From NCBI RefSeq assembly GCF_000514815.1, contig NZ_AZWQ01000017.1, positions 177,256 to 241,255 of the forward strand: 64,000 nt of DNA, read 5' to 3'. The notes under the pieces were generated by a model that saw only the letters and a list, made by a program, of their open reading frames with translations, made no database searches and was not told the DNA's origin. Origin of the DNA: Salinispora fenicalii. Its GTDB lineage: Bacteria; Actinomycetota; Actinomycetes; Mycobacteriales; Micromonosporaceae. Both the position numbers and the translations under genes were made by a program. Within the stretch, counting starts at the first letter, position 1, and every line of letters begins with the position of its first letter. This document shows positions 8,762 through 16,579 of the stretch, piece by piece.

Positions 8762-9231
8762 CGATGGTGAAGCTCGACCCGCCCCAGCGGGAGTGGGTCG
8801 AGGCGATCGGGTTGTTCCTCGAACGCTCGGGGTTCCCGCCCAGCTCGGCGCGGATCTACGGGCTGCTGCTGATGTCGGCTGAGCCCGAGCTGTCCTTCGA
8901 GGACCTGGTGGCCACGCTTGGCTTCGGTAAGGCCGCCGTCAGCACGGGCCTACGCCGTTTGCAGGAGACGAATCGCGTCAGTGAGCGCACCCGGCCGGGT
9001 GAACGGCGACGCTACTTCCGAGCACGGCTGGGACCCGACGCCGGCGTCGACCGCTTCCGTGCATTCAACTCTGCGCTGTGTGACCTGCTGGAGAGGGGGA
9101 TCGCCCTCCGGGGCAGCAGAGCCGATGCCGAGATCACCGCCGACCTCGAAGCATCGGTACGGTTCCTTCGCTTTCTCGACGTGGAGCTGGGCGGGTTGCG
9201 GGCACGGTGGGAGGCGAACGGTGATGGTTGA
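8740..9231 (+). CDS. MarR/GbsR-like winged-helix transcriptional regulator
   Basis: Product of 163 residues. Residues about 25-85 form a winged helix-turn-helix (SSARIYGLLLMSAEPELSFE, GFGKAAVSTGLRRLQETNRV, then the wing ERTRPGERRRYFRA), followed by a helical dimerisation region (VRFLRFLDVELGGLRARWEA). This is the GbsR/MarR layout. ATG 8740 is preferred because it coincides with the predicted transcription start; ATG 8764 is the alternative. The last 8 nt overlap the downstream hydrolase gene, so the two are translationally coupled. It probably represses this pair from the operator at its own start. Confidence 0.75.
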   Translation: MVPNQTNSMVKLDPPQREWVEAIGLFLERSGFPPSSARIYGLLLMSAEPELSFEDLVATLGFGKAAVSTGLRRLQETNRVSERTRPGERRRYFRARLGPDAGVDRFRAFNSALCDLLERGIALRGSRADAEITADLEASVRFLRFLDVELGGLRARWEANGDG

Positions 9232-11332
9232 CCGACCAGGAATGCTCGATTCGGTCCGGCTGGTGGCCAGGAACGCACCGATCTTTCGGCTCTACCGGCG
9301 CCGGGACCGCCTCCGTGCGACCCTGTGCAGGGTCAACGTGGCCCTCGGCCAGGCGGATCCGCAAGACCCACTCACCCGTCGCCGCGTTCGCGAGCTCGAC
9401 ACCGCCGCGGTCCTGCTCGGCCAGGCCAGGTGGCACGCCGAACGCGCTCGGGCGACCGGCGACACCACCGCGCTGAAGCGCGCACGGCAGGCGTTCACCG
9501 AGGGACAGCACCTCGCGGACCGCATCGAGGCACTGGTCGCCGGCGGCAGTGGTGAGTACGCGACAGACCGCTTCCCCATCCTGGAGCGGGCGGGCACCGA
9601 GATCGATCACTGCCAGGGGGTTCCCTTGGTTCCCACCATCACGCCGGTGGTCGTCCTGCGGGGCAGCGACGAGGAGATGGGCGCGCAGTACGCCCGACAG
9701 ATCGCGGCCATCTTCGGTCGCTGGATTCTCCGGTACGGCGTGCGTCGGCTCACCGCCGACGAGCGTGTTGAGGTCGGCCGGTGGGAGGCCGTCCACGGCG
9801 AACACCTACCCTGGTTGGGCCGATTCGTTGACGGGTGGGTGGCCGGTGCGCGTGAGTCAGGAGTCAATCTCGACCGAGCGTCGATCATGGACCTGTGGGT
9901 AGGGCACCGACCACCGGCCACAAGCTGGCTCGACGCCTCCTCGGGGCTACCCGAACTACCCCCGATTGCCTGCACATCCCTCGCGGCCTGGGGGGATTCC
10001 ACACCGGACGGTGCCTTGGTCGCCGCAGCCACTGGCGATCACGAACTCTCGTACCAGGTAACTGTGGCAGCCTTCCCCGACGACGGCCATCCATTCGTGC
10101 ACACCGTCTTCAGTGCGGCCGGCACACTACCGACCGTCGGTCCCAACTGGTTCTTCGGCCACCCCGGCATGAGTCGATCCGGGCTGGCCTACGTCCACCA
10201 CGGCGGCGGGCCGAAGTTCCTCGAACCGCGGCACTCCTGGGGATACGGCCTGCGACGCACGCCATCGGTCTGGCACCTCCTCCGCTACGCCACGTCCGCC
10301 CGCGACGCCCGTGAGATGGAACAGAGCTGGCCGATCGGTGACGTTGGACGTGGTGACCAGGCGACGGTGGGCGGCTTCTACGCCGACGCCGACTACGCGT
10401 ACATCATCGAAGGGCGAGACGATCCCGCCGCGGTCCGTGAAGCGGGCCTGCTCGGTGAACGCGATTTCCTGTACGCCAACAACAGTGCAATGCACCCCGA
10501 CGCGGTCCGCAGCGAATGGATGCAGCGGGCCCCCGACGGGAGCTGGCTCTGGGACCGGGAGGGCGGCTACCGGCCAGCCACACCGCGTGGGATGACCAAG
10601 TCGCCGACCATGCTGCTCAAATGGCTCAGTGGACGCATGAGCACCGACGAGCTACTCGTCGCCGGCATGCAGTTCGCCTACGGGAACAGCTACCACCGCA
10701 ACGTGTTCCTACGGCGCATGGCCGACGCCCACCACGGCCACCTCGACGTTGAGGCCATGCGGGCCATATACCGAACCGTGGGTACCGCGCCCACCGAATC
10801 CTGGGCGGCGGCCGTCCGCCGCTACCGGCGCACCGGCGAGTGGAGTCGCATCTCCGCGGCGCATGCGTCCAACGCGTTTGTTGCCATCATGAAGCCGTCG
10901 ACCGGGTACTACTCGCTATGTACCGGACCCGCCCGCAGAGGCGCCGCGCCGATGTCACCCGACTCGGCGATGATCGTTCGCGGAGAGACCAACGCCTTCT
11001 GGGACCTCGAACTCCCCGACACGCCAACCGCCCTCGTCGAGCACGCCGAAGCGCTGGCGGACCAGCTACATGACCACGCGCGCGACGCCGCGGCGGGAGC
11101 CGCGCTAGCCAGAGAGACGGCATCCGACGTTGAGGAGTGGCTCGCGGCCACCCAGACGGACACCTCATCGCTCCGGGACGCCGACAGCATCGAGGGCCTT
11201 GGCCGTCGGGTACGCGCGGCGACCAGAGCCCAGGTCCGGGCCCGGCAGATCCTGCAACTGGGCGACCCACCACCCGAGTTCACACTTCCCGAGCGGCGGG
11301 AGCCGCCCCGGCCGTCAGCTGGTGCTCCATAG
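9224..11332 (+). CDS. Putative C45-type (AAT-like) Ntn hydrolase/acyltransferase
   Basis: Product of 702 residues from ATG 9224, overlapping the regulator stop by 8 nt, with GGAGG upstream. Residues 1-110 are helical and basic; the catalytic-type domain follows. The segment PIACTSLAAWGDSTPDGALV resembles the CTS...T.DG signature of acyl-CoA:6-aminopenicillanate acyltransferase-like C45 Ntn hydrolases, in which the Cys (here C250) becomes the N-terminal nucleophile after self-cleavage. Later segments (ANNSAMHPDAVRSEWM, GNSYHRNVFLRRM, then a coiled C terminus near 590-680) are compatible with a large hydrolase. The family match rests on motif reading only. Cytosolic, as no signal peptide or membrane helix is seen. 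Substrate unknown. Confidence 0.55.
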   Translation: MVDRPGMLDSVRLVARNAPIFRLYRRRDRLRATLCRVNVALGQADPQDPLTRRRVRELDTAAVLLGQARWHAERARATGDTTALKRARQAFTEGQHLADRIEALVAGGSGEYATDRFPILERAGTEIDHCQGVPLVPTITPVVVLRGSDEEMGAQYARQIAAIFGRWILRYGVRRLTADERVEVGRWEAVHGEHLPWLGRFVDGWVAGARESGVNLDRASIMDLWVGHRPPATSWLDASSGLPELPPIACTSLAAWGDSTPDGALVAAATGDHELSYQVTVAAFPDDGHPFVHTVFSAAGTLPTVGPNWFFGHPGMSRSGLAYVHHGGGPKFLEPRHSWGYGLRRTPSVWHLLRYATSARDAREMEQSWPIGDVGRGDQATVGGFYADADYAYIIEGRDDPAAVREAGLLGERDFLYANNSAMHPDAVRSEWMQRAPDGSWLWDREGGYRPATPRGMTKSPTMLLKWLSGRMSTDELLVAGMQFAYGNSYHRNVFLRRMADAHHGHLDVEAMRAIYRTVGTAPTESWAAAVRRYRRTGEWSRISAAHASNAFVAIMKPSTGYYSLCTGPARRGAAPMSPDSAMIVRGETNAFWDLELPDTPTALVEHAEALADQLHDHARDAAAGAALARETASDVEEWLAATQTDTSSLRDADSIEGLGRRVRAATRAQVRARQILQLGDPPPEFTLPERREPPRPSAGAP

Positions 11333-11426
11333 CCCTGCGGGTTGGCGCAGCCGGTGGATCCGGCGGACTCCAGGTCGGGGGAATTGGCTACTGGAACCAC
11401 GGAGAGTGGTGGCTAGCATCGGGCCG

Positions 11427-11861
11427 ATGCTCACCCTGACTCGAGACGATGGCTACCTGCTCAGCACCGCGCCCGAGCGGCTCGACCTTGACCTGGTCTA
11501 CCACTGGCTCGCCACCGACGCGTACTGGGCTCACGGGCGGGACCGGACGACCGTGGAGCGCGCCTTCGCGGGCTCGATCGGCTTCGGCGTCTACCGGCCG
11601 GACGACGGGCGCCAGGTAGCGGTGGCCCGGGTGGTGACCGACCGAGCCACCTTCGGCTGGCTCTGCGATGTCTACATCCATCCCGCCGAGCGCGGTCGCG
11701 GGTTGGGCACCTGGCTCACCGGCGCGGCTCGCGACCATCTCGCCGAGCTCGGCGTACACCGCATCCTGCTGTGCACCAGGGACGCGCACGACGTGTACGC
11801 CAAGCGCGGCTTCGCTCCGCTCGCCCAGCCGGACCGATGGATGCAGCTCGACAACCGATGA
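11427..11861 (+). CDS. GNAT-family N-acetyltransferase
   Basis: Product of 144 residues from ATG 11427; an in-frame GTG at 11409 is possible. It shows the GNAT acetyl-CoA site (VYIHPAERGRGLGTWLTGAA, with RGRGLG as the pyrophosphate loop) followed by HRILLCTRDAHDVYAKRGFAPL, the usual beta5/alpha4 ending Y.K.GF. It begins about 95 bp after the C45-like gene, so cotranscription is possible. The acceptor is unknown. Confidence 0.88.
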   Translation: MLTLTRDDGYLLSTAPERLDLDLVYHWLATDAYWAHGRDRTTVERAFAGSIGFGVYRPDDGRQVAVARVVTDRATFGWLCDVYIHPAERGRGLGTWLTGAARDHLAELGVHRILLCTRDAHDVYAKRGFAPLAQPDRWMQLDNR

Positions 11862-11882
11862 ACGTCATCGTCGGCTCTTTCC

Positions 11883-13322
11883 CTATTCCCGACCGGTGAG
11901 CCGCAGAGCGGAAGCCGCGTCGTCGAGGGTGACGGCTCGGGCAAGCGGCTGGACGTGCTCCCCCTCGGCCAGCCAGAGTCGGCAACCCATCCGGTCAAAC
12001 GACACCAGCACCGGCTGCCCGGCGTAGTGCTGACCGATCCGGCGCAGCAGCGCGGTCGGGTCCGCCACCGGGGGCGACGGTGCCGCCTGCGGCGCGGGCA
12101 CCGGCCGCTCCGGCTCCCGGGGAACGGTGGCGAGCAGGTGGCTGTCGAGGTACTCGACGCACCGGGCCACGGCGAGTTCGACGCTGGCGCAGAACGGGGA
12201 TTCCACCCCGATCGGCGCGTCCCGGGCAGCGAGGCGGATGTCCCACCGTTCCCCCTGGACCTTGGTCGGGTCGCCCGCATCGAGGCGGTGGTCACAGTAG
12301 GTCAGACCCGACGGGGCGAAGCCGGCCCCGGAGCAGCGCGAACACCGCGGGTCGGGGCCGGGTGCGCCGAGCCGGCAGTGGCAGCGGCGCAGCCGGGTGC
12401 CGGGCCGGCAGTCCGGGCAGGGCCGATGCTCGACGGGCTCGCCCCACCAGGCCGGGTCGGGCGGCTCCACGGCTCTACGTACCAGCTGCCGCACGTACCG
12501 AACGATCTGGCCGGTGTCGCGTTCGTGCAGCTTCTCGACGCTGCCGGCGTGCCGCAACGGGGTGTGCCACCAGCGCCCGTCGCCCCAGACCGCCTGGGCT
12601 CCAGGCGCGTCGCCGGCCAGGTCCGCGAGGACGGTACGGCCGAGCCGGTCGAGGTCCACGCTCGCCGGTACGCCGGCAGCTCGCACCGGACGCACGGTGT
12701 AGGCGGGCGCCTCACGCCCCCGCACGTCGAGCCCGCGCAGCGCCTCTCGGAACGTCGTCGCGGCGACCGCCGAGGGCAGGTCCCGGGCGTGGGCGCGCGG
12801 GTCGAGCGGCATCTGCCCGCCGGGCAGCTCATAGCGGATCGCCCAGACCGCCACGTCGTGCCGGCGGCGAGCCTCCACCACCAGGTCGAGGTGGAGCAGG
12901 TCGGCCAGTTCGCAGAGCCGGCCCAGCTCGCGGCCGGGCTCGGGGGGCGGCGGCGCTTCGGTGCCCCGTCCGACGTAGACCCGCCATGGGGCGTACTCCT
13001 GCTGGGCGAGGGCTTCGGCCTCCAGGGCCAGGCGCTGCTGTGCCGGCAGGTCCGCCCGCCACTGTCGGGGCAGCCAGTACACCGCGTCGTCCAGGGCACA
13101 CTGCCCCCAGCTCGGGCGAAACCCGCACACGCCGACGGTGCCGGCCAGCTCGGTGACGATGTCCCGCGCCCGCGTGATGCTGTCGGGGCCGACCGGCGGG
13201 TCGAGGTGGCCGGGCAGCAGCCGCCGCGACGCCGCCGCCCCGGTGTCCAGGTTGACCACGGTGACCACGAGCTGCGCCCGCCGCCGGCCCGCGCGCCCGC
13301 ACCGGCCACAGGGCTCGACCAC
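11883..13322 (-). CDS. Cys-rich DnaJ-like zinc-finger protein, main frame (5' end displaced by a frameshift)
   Basis: The longest open stretch begins at GTG 13322 (479 residues), but homologous-looking sequence continues upstream in another frame. Visible features are CxxCxGxG-type knuckles at the start (CGRCGRAG) and a second cluster near 320-350 (CPDCRPG, RRCHCRLG, CSRCSGAGF, then a CDH). The middle is a mixed, Trp-rich region (ALDDAVYWLPRQW, WGDGRWWHTPLRH). The C-terminal third has a repeat-like part ending RMGCRLWLAEGEHV. The knuckles resemble DnaJ zinc centres without a J domain. It ends 22 bp from the convergent GNAT gene and is the last gene of a three-gene minus-strand operon divergent from a WhiJ-like regulator. 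Function unknown. Confidence 0.7.
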   Translation of the reverse strand: MVEPCGRCGRAGRRRAQLVVTVVNLDTGAAASRRLLPGHLDPPVGPDSITRARDIVTELAGTVGVCGFRPSWGQCALDDAVYWLPRQWRADLPAQQRLALEAEALAQQEYAPWRVYVGRGTEAPPPPEPGRELGRLCELADLLHLDLVVEARRRHDVAVWAIRYELPGGQMPLDPRAHARDLPSAVAATTFREALRGLDVRGREAPAYTVRPVRAAGVPASVDLDRLGRTVLADLAGDAPGAQAVWGDGRWWHTPLRHAGSVEKLHERDTGQIVRYVRQLVRRAVEPPDPAWWGEPVEHRPCPDCRPGTRLRRCHCRLGAPGPDPRCSRCSGAGFAPSGLTYCDHRLDAGDPTKVQGERWDIRLAARDAPIGVESPFCASVELAVARCVEYLDSHLLATVPREPERPVPAPQAAPSPPVADPTALLRRIGQHYAGQPVLVSFDRMGCRLWLAEGEHVQPLARAVTLDDAASALRLTGRE

Positions 13323-13477
13323 ACTGCCGTCACCGCCGCAGACCCGACAGTCGGCGTACGCCTGTCGGCGCAGCAGTCCCCGTCAACGATGAGCTGGTCA
13401 CCGCCCTGGACGCAGCTGCAGCGCCGAACGCGGAAGCCCAGCCCCTCACACTCATCACAGTCGATCACTTCGAGCAT
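13323..13477 (-). pseudogene. Frameshifted 5' part of the Cys-rich gene
   Basis: ATG 13477 has an AAAGGA site at the right distance and opens MLEVIDCDECEGLGFRVRRC, another zinc knuckle (CDEC, then CSC). This frame runs past a run of four C on the plus strand (13378-13381). The frame that leads into the main product (YADCRVCGGDGSVVEPCGRCG) is offset there by one base and has a TGA just upstream. One more base in the run would join both parts into one protein of about 531 residues with regularly spaced Cys knuckles. I read it as a 1-nt deletion or sequencing error. A programmed -1 shift is the less likely alternative. Confidence 0.65.
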
Positions 13478-13520
13478 CGTTCGGTCCTTTCGCCTATCCG
13501 AGCGCGGCCCCTGCGCGTGG

Positions 13521-13781
13521 TCACGACCACCGACCGCCGAGCCGGCGGGAACAGGCACCGTCGTGGCCGTCCCGCAACAGACAGCGCCGGCCACCGGGCA
13601 GCGGCAGGTCACAGAAGACCCGATGGCGTACGTCCTGCGCGTCCTCGGCCGACACGGTGGTCTCCCCCGGGTCGGTCCGTGGGAGCACCTGCGCCCAGCG
13701 GGCCAGCACCCGGGCCAGCCGCTGCGCGGCGGGCAGGTCGCGGGCCACCACCGGCAGGTGGACGACGTAGCGGCCAGTCAC
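13521..13781 (-). CDS. Small conserved-type protein, unknown function
   Basis: Product of 86 residues. GTG 13781 overlaps the TGA of the preceding gene as GTGA, the standard coupling overlap. It starts MTGRYVVHLPVVARDLPAAQ, is mostly alpha/beta without membrane segments, and has two cysteines (FCDLPLPGGRRCLL) followed by RDGHDGAC. This C/H-containing tail could bind a metal. It lies between the DivIVA-like gene and the frameshifted Cys-rich gene in one operon. No family recognised. Confidence 0.6.
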   Translation of the reverse strand: MTGRYVVHLPVVARDLPAAQRLARVLARWAQVLPRTDPGETTVSAEDAQDVRHRVFCDLPLPGGRRCLLRDGHDGACSRRLGGRWS

Positions 13782-14101
13782 CGCCGGGGCTCCGAATCCG
13801 TGCCCGCCCACTGGACCCGGGCCTGCTCGGACTGCCAGCGGCGCAACGCGTCCTTGACCCGGTCGGTCTCCCGCCGGCTGCGGGCCAGCGCGTCGTAGAC
13901 AGCGGCCAGGTCCCCAGCGACCCGATCCAGGAACTCCCCCACCTCCTGCGGGTCCAAGCCGCGCCGGCCCAGCCGTGTGGACCGGAACCGCCGCTGCCGC
14001 ACCTGCCACGGCCACAGCGGGTCGTAGGCCGCCGAGCGGTAGCAGGTCGGCCCGAGGACCGATCGCCGAAGACGCCCGGCACGCCGGAAGAAGACGCGCA
14101 T
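13778..14101 (-). CDS. Small basic protein with a DivIVA-like coiled segment
   Basis: Product of 107 residues from ATG 14101. A very basic N terminus (MRVFFRRAGRLRRSV) leads to RRGLDPQEVGEFLDRVAGDLAAVY, which matches the DivIVA/Wag31 N-terminal motif (F.RGLDP.EV..FL..VA), and then a coiled coil (ALARSRRETDRVKDAL). DivIVA-domain proteins bind curved membranes at poles or septa in actinobacteria, but this one lacks a long coiled tail. It is first in the minus-strand operon, divergent from the XRE/DUF5753 regulator at 14376. Confidence 0.7.
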   Translation of the reverse strand: MRVFFRRAGRLRRSVLGPTCYRSAAYDPLWPWQVRQRRFRSTRLGRRGLDPQEVGEFLDRVAGDLAAVYDALARSRRETDRVKDALRRWQSEQARVQWAGTDSEPRR

Positions 14102-14290
14102 GACAGCACCTGCCTTTCACCGTCGAAATTGAGCTGTGGAAGGGGTAGGCCCACCGGCCCGCCCCGCACCGGCGGACCCACCCCGGCGCCTGCCACCGCA
14201 GCCCCGATCGGCGGTACGGCAGCAGGGCAGACGTTCAGCCCCGGACGCGTAGACCGTTCGTAACTCAGTAGATCCGGGACCTCACTCATC

Positions 14291-14306
14291 GTGCAGCGAA
14301 CTGCAC
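14291..14306. promoter_or_regulatory. Inverted repeat in the divergent promoter region
   Basis: GTGCAG and CTGCAC arms around CGAA, 70 bp before the XRE regulator and 190 bp before the divergent operon. It is a candidate binding site for the XRE protein; no evidence beyond symmetry and position. Confidence 0.35.
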
Positions 14307-14375
14307 CCTTTCCGCAACTCCCGATCAGGAACTAAATCATTGCGATGTTCGTCCGGTTCCGGCACACTGACTCCC

Positions 14376-15212
14376 ATGACTGGAAGCCCGACTGTCCGTC
14401 GTCGACGTTTAGCCGCTGCGCTGCGCCGCCTTCGTGAGCAGACCGGCATGACCGCCGACCAGGTCGCCAACGAGGTCGGCATCTCGAAGTCCGCGCTCAG
14501 TCGGATCGAGAACGCCCAGGTCTCGGTGATGCCGCCGGTCGCCCGCAGCCTCCTTGAGCTATACGGCGTGGAGGGCGAGGAGATCGACGCGCTCGTCCAG
14601 ATCGCACGAGATGCCCGCAAGCGCGGCTGGTGGCAGGCGTACGACGACGTGCTGCCGAACTGGTTCGGGGTCTACGTCGGGCTGGAAGCCGAAGCATCGG
14701 AGATCCGCGCCTTTCAACCGCAACTCGTGCCCGGCTTGCTCCAGACCGCCGACTATGCCCGCGCCGTCATTCGGGCCGAGCATCCAGACTCCTCCGGCGA
14801 GGAGGTGGACCGACGAGTGGAGTTGCGGATGCGCCGCCAGGAGTCCGACAATTCGCCGAAGCTCTGGGTGGTGCTGGACGAAGCGACGCTACGGCGACCG
14901 GTCGGTGGCGTCGAAGCCTTCCGCACTCAGTTGCGGAGGCTGATCGAGGAGTCAGAACGGCCCGGCCACACCGTGCAGATCTTGACCTTCGGTGCCGGCG
15001 AATACGGGTCAATGGGCAGCGCGTTCAGTGTGCTGAGCTTCCCGGAGTTGGCGGACTCGGGGGTCGTCTACGTCGAAACGCGAGCGGGTAGCCTCTATCT
15101 CGAAGGCCATCAGGTCAGGGAGTACAGCCGGGTCTTCGAGCACCTGGTCGCCACGGCGGCCAGCGCTCGTGAGTCCCGCGACCTGATCCAGGAGGCGATC
15201 AACGAACGGTGA
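14376..15212 (+). CDS. WhiJ-like XRE-family regulator with DUF5753 domain
   Basis: Product of 278 residues from ATG 14376. The helix-turn-helix lies at about 10-65 (LRRLREQTGMTADQVANEVG, then ISKSALSRIENAQ). The DUF5753 ligand/partner domain runs from about 95 to the end and includes the signature QLVPGLLQTADYARAVI. In Streptomyces such regulators (WhiJ family) pair with a DUF397 protein encoded directly downstream and influence development. The same arrangement is seen here, with a DUF397 gene starting at or just after the stop codon. The regulator is divergent from the small-gene operon at 13.5-14.1 kb. Confidence 0.92.
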   Translation: MTGSPTVRRRRLAAALRRLREQTGMTADQVANEVGISKSALSRIENAQVSVMPPVARSLLELYGVEGEEIDALVQIARDARKRGWWQAYDDVLPNWFGVYVGLEAEASEIRAFQPQLVPGLLQTADYARAVIRAEHPDSSGEEVDRRVELRMRRQESDNSPKLWVVLDEATLRRPVGGVEAFRTQLRRLIEESERPGHTVQILTFGAGEYGSMGSAFSVLSFPELADSGVVYVETRAGSLYLEGHQVREYSRVFEHLVATAASARESRDLIQEAINER

Positions 15213-15226
15213 GAGGATGGCGCGCG

Positions 15227-15433
15227 GTGAACAAAATGGACATGACCTGCGTGACCTGGCGGAAGAGCACTCGCAGCAACGGCTCCGGCGACTGCGTCGA
15301 GGTCGCGGCCGACCTGGCGGGGAAGGTCGGGCTCCGGGACAGCAAGGACCCGAACGGACCGGTCCTCACCTTCTCACCAGCAGCCTGGACCACCTTCGTC
15401 CGAGCCACCAAGGCCGAAGGTTCACGCCACTGA
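15227..15433 (+). CDS. DUF397 protein (WhiJ-partner type), copy 1
   Basis: The DUF397 core is complete: WRKSTRSNGSGDCVEVA, then VGLRDSKDP, then a TFSPAAWTTFV ending. The start is uncertain. GTG 15209 overlaps the regulator stop as GTGA, GTG 15227 has GAGAGG upstream, and ATG 15236 gives the N terminus most like other family members; 15227 is a compromise. DUF397 proteins are small partners of adjacent XRE/DUF5753 regulators. The last 36 residues are identical to copy 2. Confidence 0.85.
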   Translation: MNKMDMTCVTWRKSTRSNGSGDCVEVAADLAGKVGLRDSKDPNGPVLTFSPAAWTTFVRATKAEGSRH

Positions 15434-15442
15434 CGAGGTAGC
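15326..15442 (+). repeat. 117-bp direct repeat, copy A
   Basis: Matches 15764-15880 with one mismatch (AGCAAGGACC versus AGCAAAGACC). It spans the 3' half of the DUF397 gene and 9 bp beyond its stop codon. Such high identity next to diverged 5' halves points to recent duplication or gene conversion. Confidence 0.92.
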
Positions 15443-15543
15443 CCCACACACAAAGGCTGCGCGCCCTCTCCCGGACGGGCAGCCTTGCCCTTACCGTCCG
15501 CGCCAGTCTCGCGATGAGCGTCGGGACCTTGCAAGGAGGGAAC

Positions 15544-15678
15544 GTGAGTACCTGGGGGGAATACCACGGCATCCGGGTTCCAGGAGATGGCACTCGCCCA
15601 TCGCGCCATGGCAATCTGAACGAGTACCGCTCCATCCGCTTGATCCAGCAAGTCGTAGAGGAGCACTCCCATGCGTGA
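15544..15678 (+). CDS. 44-residue ORF, probable relic of a DUF5753 C terminus
   Basis: GTG 15544 has an almost ideal AAGGAGGG site. The stop TGA (15676-15678) overlaps the ATG of DUF397 copy 2 by 8 nt, the spacing expected for a regulator upstream of its partner. The product ends YRSIRLIQQVVEEHSHA, which resembles the last helix of XRE/DUF5753 proteins (compare ESRDLIQEAINER at the end of the intact regulator). It looks like the remaining tail of a deleted second WhiJ-type gene, possibly still translated to couple DUF397 copy 2. Confidence 0.5.
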   Translation: MSTWGEYHGIRVPGDGTRPSRHGNLNEYRSIRLIQQVVEEHSHA

Positions 15679-15871
15679 CCTGACTGGTGCCGCCTGGCGC
15701 AAGTCCACCCGCAGCAACAACGGCGGCGACTGCGTCGAGGTCGCCGCCAACCTTTCCGACATTGTCGGGCTCCGGGACAGCAAAGACCCGAACGGACCGG
15801 TCCTCACCTTCTCACCAGCAGCCTGGACCACCTTCGTCCGAGCCACCAAGGCCGAAGGTTCACGCCACTGA
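15671..15871 (+). CDS. DUF397 protein, copy 2
   Basis: Product of 66 residues, start ATG 15671 with GAGGAG upstream. MRDLTGAAWRKSTRSNNGGD is the typical family opening, followed by CVEVAANL and VGLRDSKDP. The C-terminal half is identical to copy 1. No intact XRE partner lies directly upstream, only a 44-residue remnant, so it may be an orphan or share the regulator at 14376. Confidence 0.88.
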   Translation: MRDLTGAAWRKSTRSNNGGDCVEVAANLSDIVGLRDSKDPNGPVLTFSPAAWTTFVRATKAEGSRH

Positions 15872-15880
15872 CGAGGTAGC
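15764..15880 (+). repeat. 117-bp direct repeat, copy B
   Basis: Second copy of the 15326-15442 sequence, with one mismatch. It covers the 3' part of DUF397 copy 2 and 9 bp beyond its stop codon. Confidence 0.92.
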
Positions 15881-16052
15881 GCCGCCTCCACAAGGCTGCT
15901 CCTCCCCTCCTGAACGGGCACCCTTGCTCTTGCCGTCCACACCGGTGAACACGGGGCTGCACAAGCTTGGTTCATGGCGGATAGTGTTCGTCTCGCCACA
16001 GAGACGCGCCAATCCGTCTCGCGCGTCCTCACGATCAACCGGGAAGGACGAC

Positions 16053-16316
16053 ATGGCCAACATTGAGCAAGTCAAGACCGCGCTCGCCCAGGCAGCCGAG
16101 CAGAGCAACGCCACCAAGAACCAGATCCGGGCAGCCATCGAGGGCACCGAGCAGGTGCTCGTCCGGCTGCGGCTGGTGGCCGCTGGCACCGGTCACCCCG
16201 CTCTCGCCGAGGCGATCAGCCGGGCTGAGCAGAGCAAGCAACGGCTGGTCGAGGCGGCCACGACCCTTCAGGGCAGCTCCCACGCTGCACGCCAGTACAT
16301 CAGCGTCCTGGGCTGA
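16053..16316 (+). CDS. Small helical protein, paralogue 1 of a three-member set
   Basis: Product of 87 residues, ATG 16053, with GGGAAGGA upstream. Almost wholly alpha-helical: ANIEQVKTALAQAAEQSNAT, then EGTEQVLVRLRLVAAG, EAISRAEQSKQRLVEAATTL and the ending ARQYISVLG. No signal peptide or membrane helix. The next two products share the plan (amphipathic helices, Ala/Gln/Glu rich, ending in an aromatic followed by LG or similar), so they look like tandem paralogues. It may belong to a Micromonosporaceae family of unknown function (possibly DUF6244; name from memory). First gene of an operon of four tightly spaced genes. Confidence 0.75.
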   Translation: MANIEQVKTALAQAAEQSNATKNQIRAAIEGTEQVLVRLRLVAAGTGHPALAEAISRAEQSKQRLVEAATTLQGSSHAARQYISVLG

Positions 16317-16318
16317 CC

Positions 16319-16579
16319 GTGAGCATCGGTGACGTCAAGGCGGAGCTTCGAAACGGCAACCAGTCACTCAACCAGGCCAAGACAACGATCGAGGGCATCG
16401 GAGCCGACCTGGCCGAGGTGAGCAGCCTCGCGCTGGCCACCCTCCACGACAGCCAACATCCGGAGGCGAAAGAGGCCCGCAGGGCGCTCGCCGATGCGAC
16501 CCGCGAAGTGGAGCTGACACTGCGGACAGTCGCGGCCGCCAAAGGCGGGGCAACAGCGTTCCTGAAAGCGCTCGGATGA
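16319..16579 (+). CDS. Small helical protein, paralogue 2
   Basis: Product of 86 residues from GTG 16319, 2 nt after the previous stop. Helical: SIGDVKAELRNGNQSLNQAK, then EGIGADLAEVSSLALATL, EARRALADATREVELTL and the ending GATAFLKALG. The order of segments copies paralogue 1. The stop overlaps the next start as ATGA. Its role is presumably shared with its neighbours, perhaps by forming a hetero-oligomeric helical bundle. That is inference. Confidence 0.72.
   Translation: MSIGDVKAELRNGNQSLNQAKTTIEGIGADLAEVSSLALATLHDSQHPEAKEARRALADATREVELTLRTVAAAKGGATAFLKALG

Noticed and set aside
13323..13477. Programmed -1 frameshift in the Cys-rich gene
   Set aside because: The G4 run is not a classic X XXY YYZ slippery site and I see no strong downstream structure; a simple indel explains it better. 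Not excluded.
15199..16038. Long minus-strand open frame across the DUF397 copies
   Set aside because: It is antisense to two clear DUF397 genes, and its internal duplication only reflects the 117-bp repeat.
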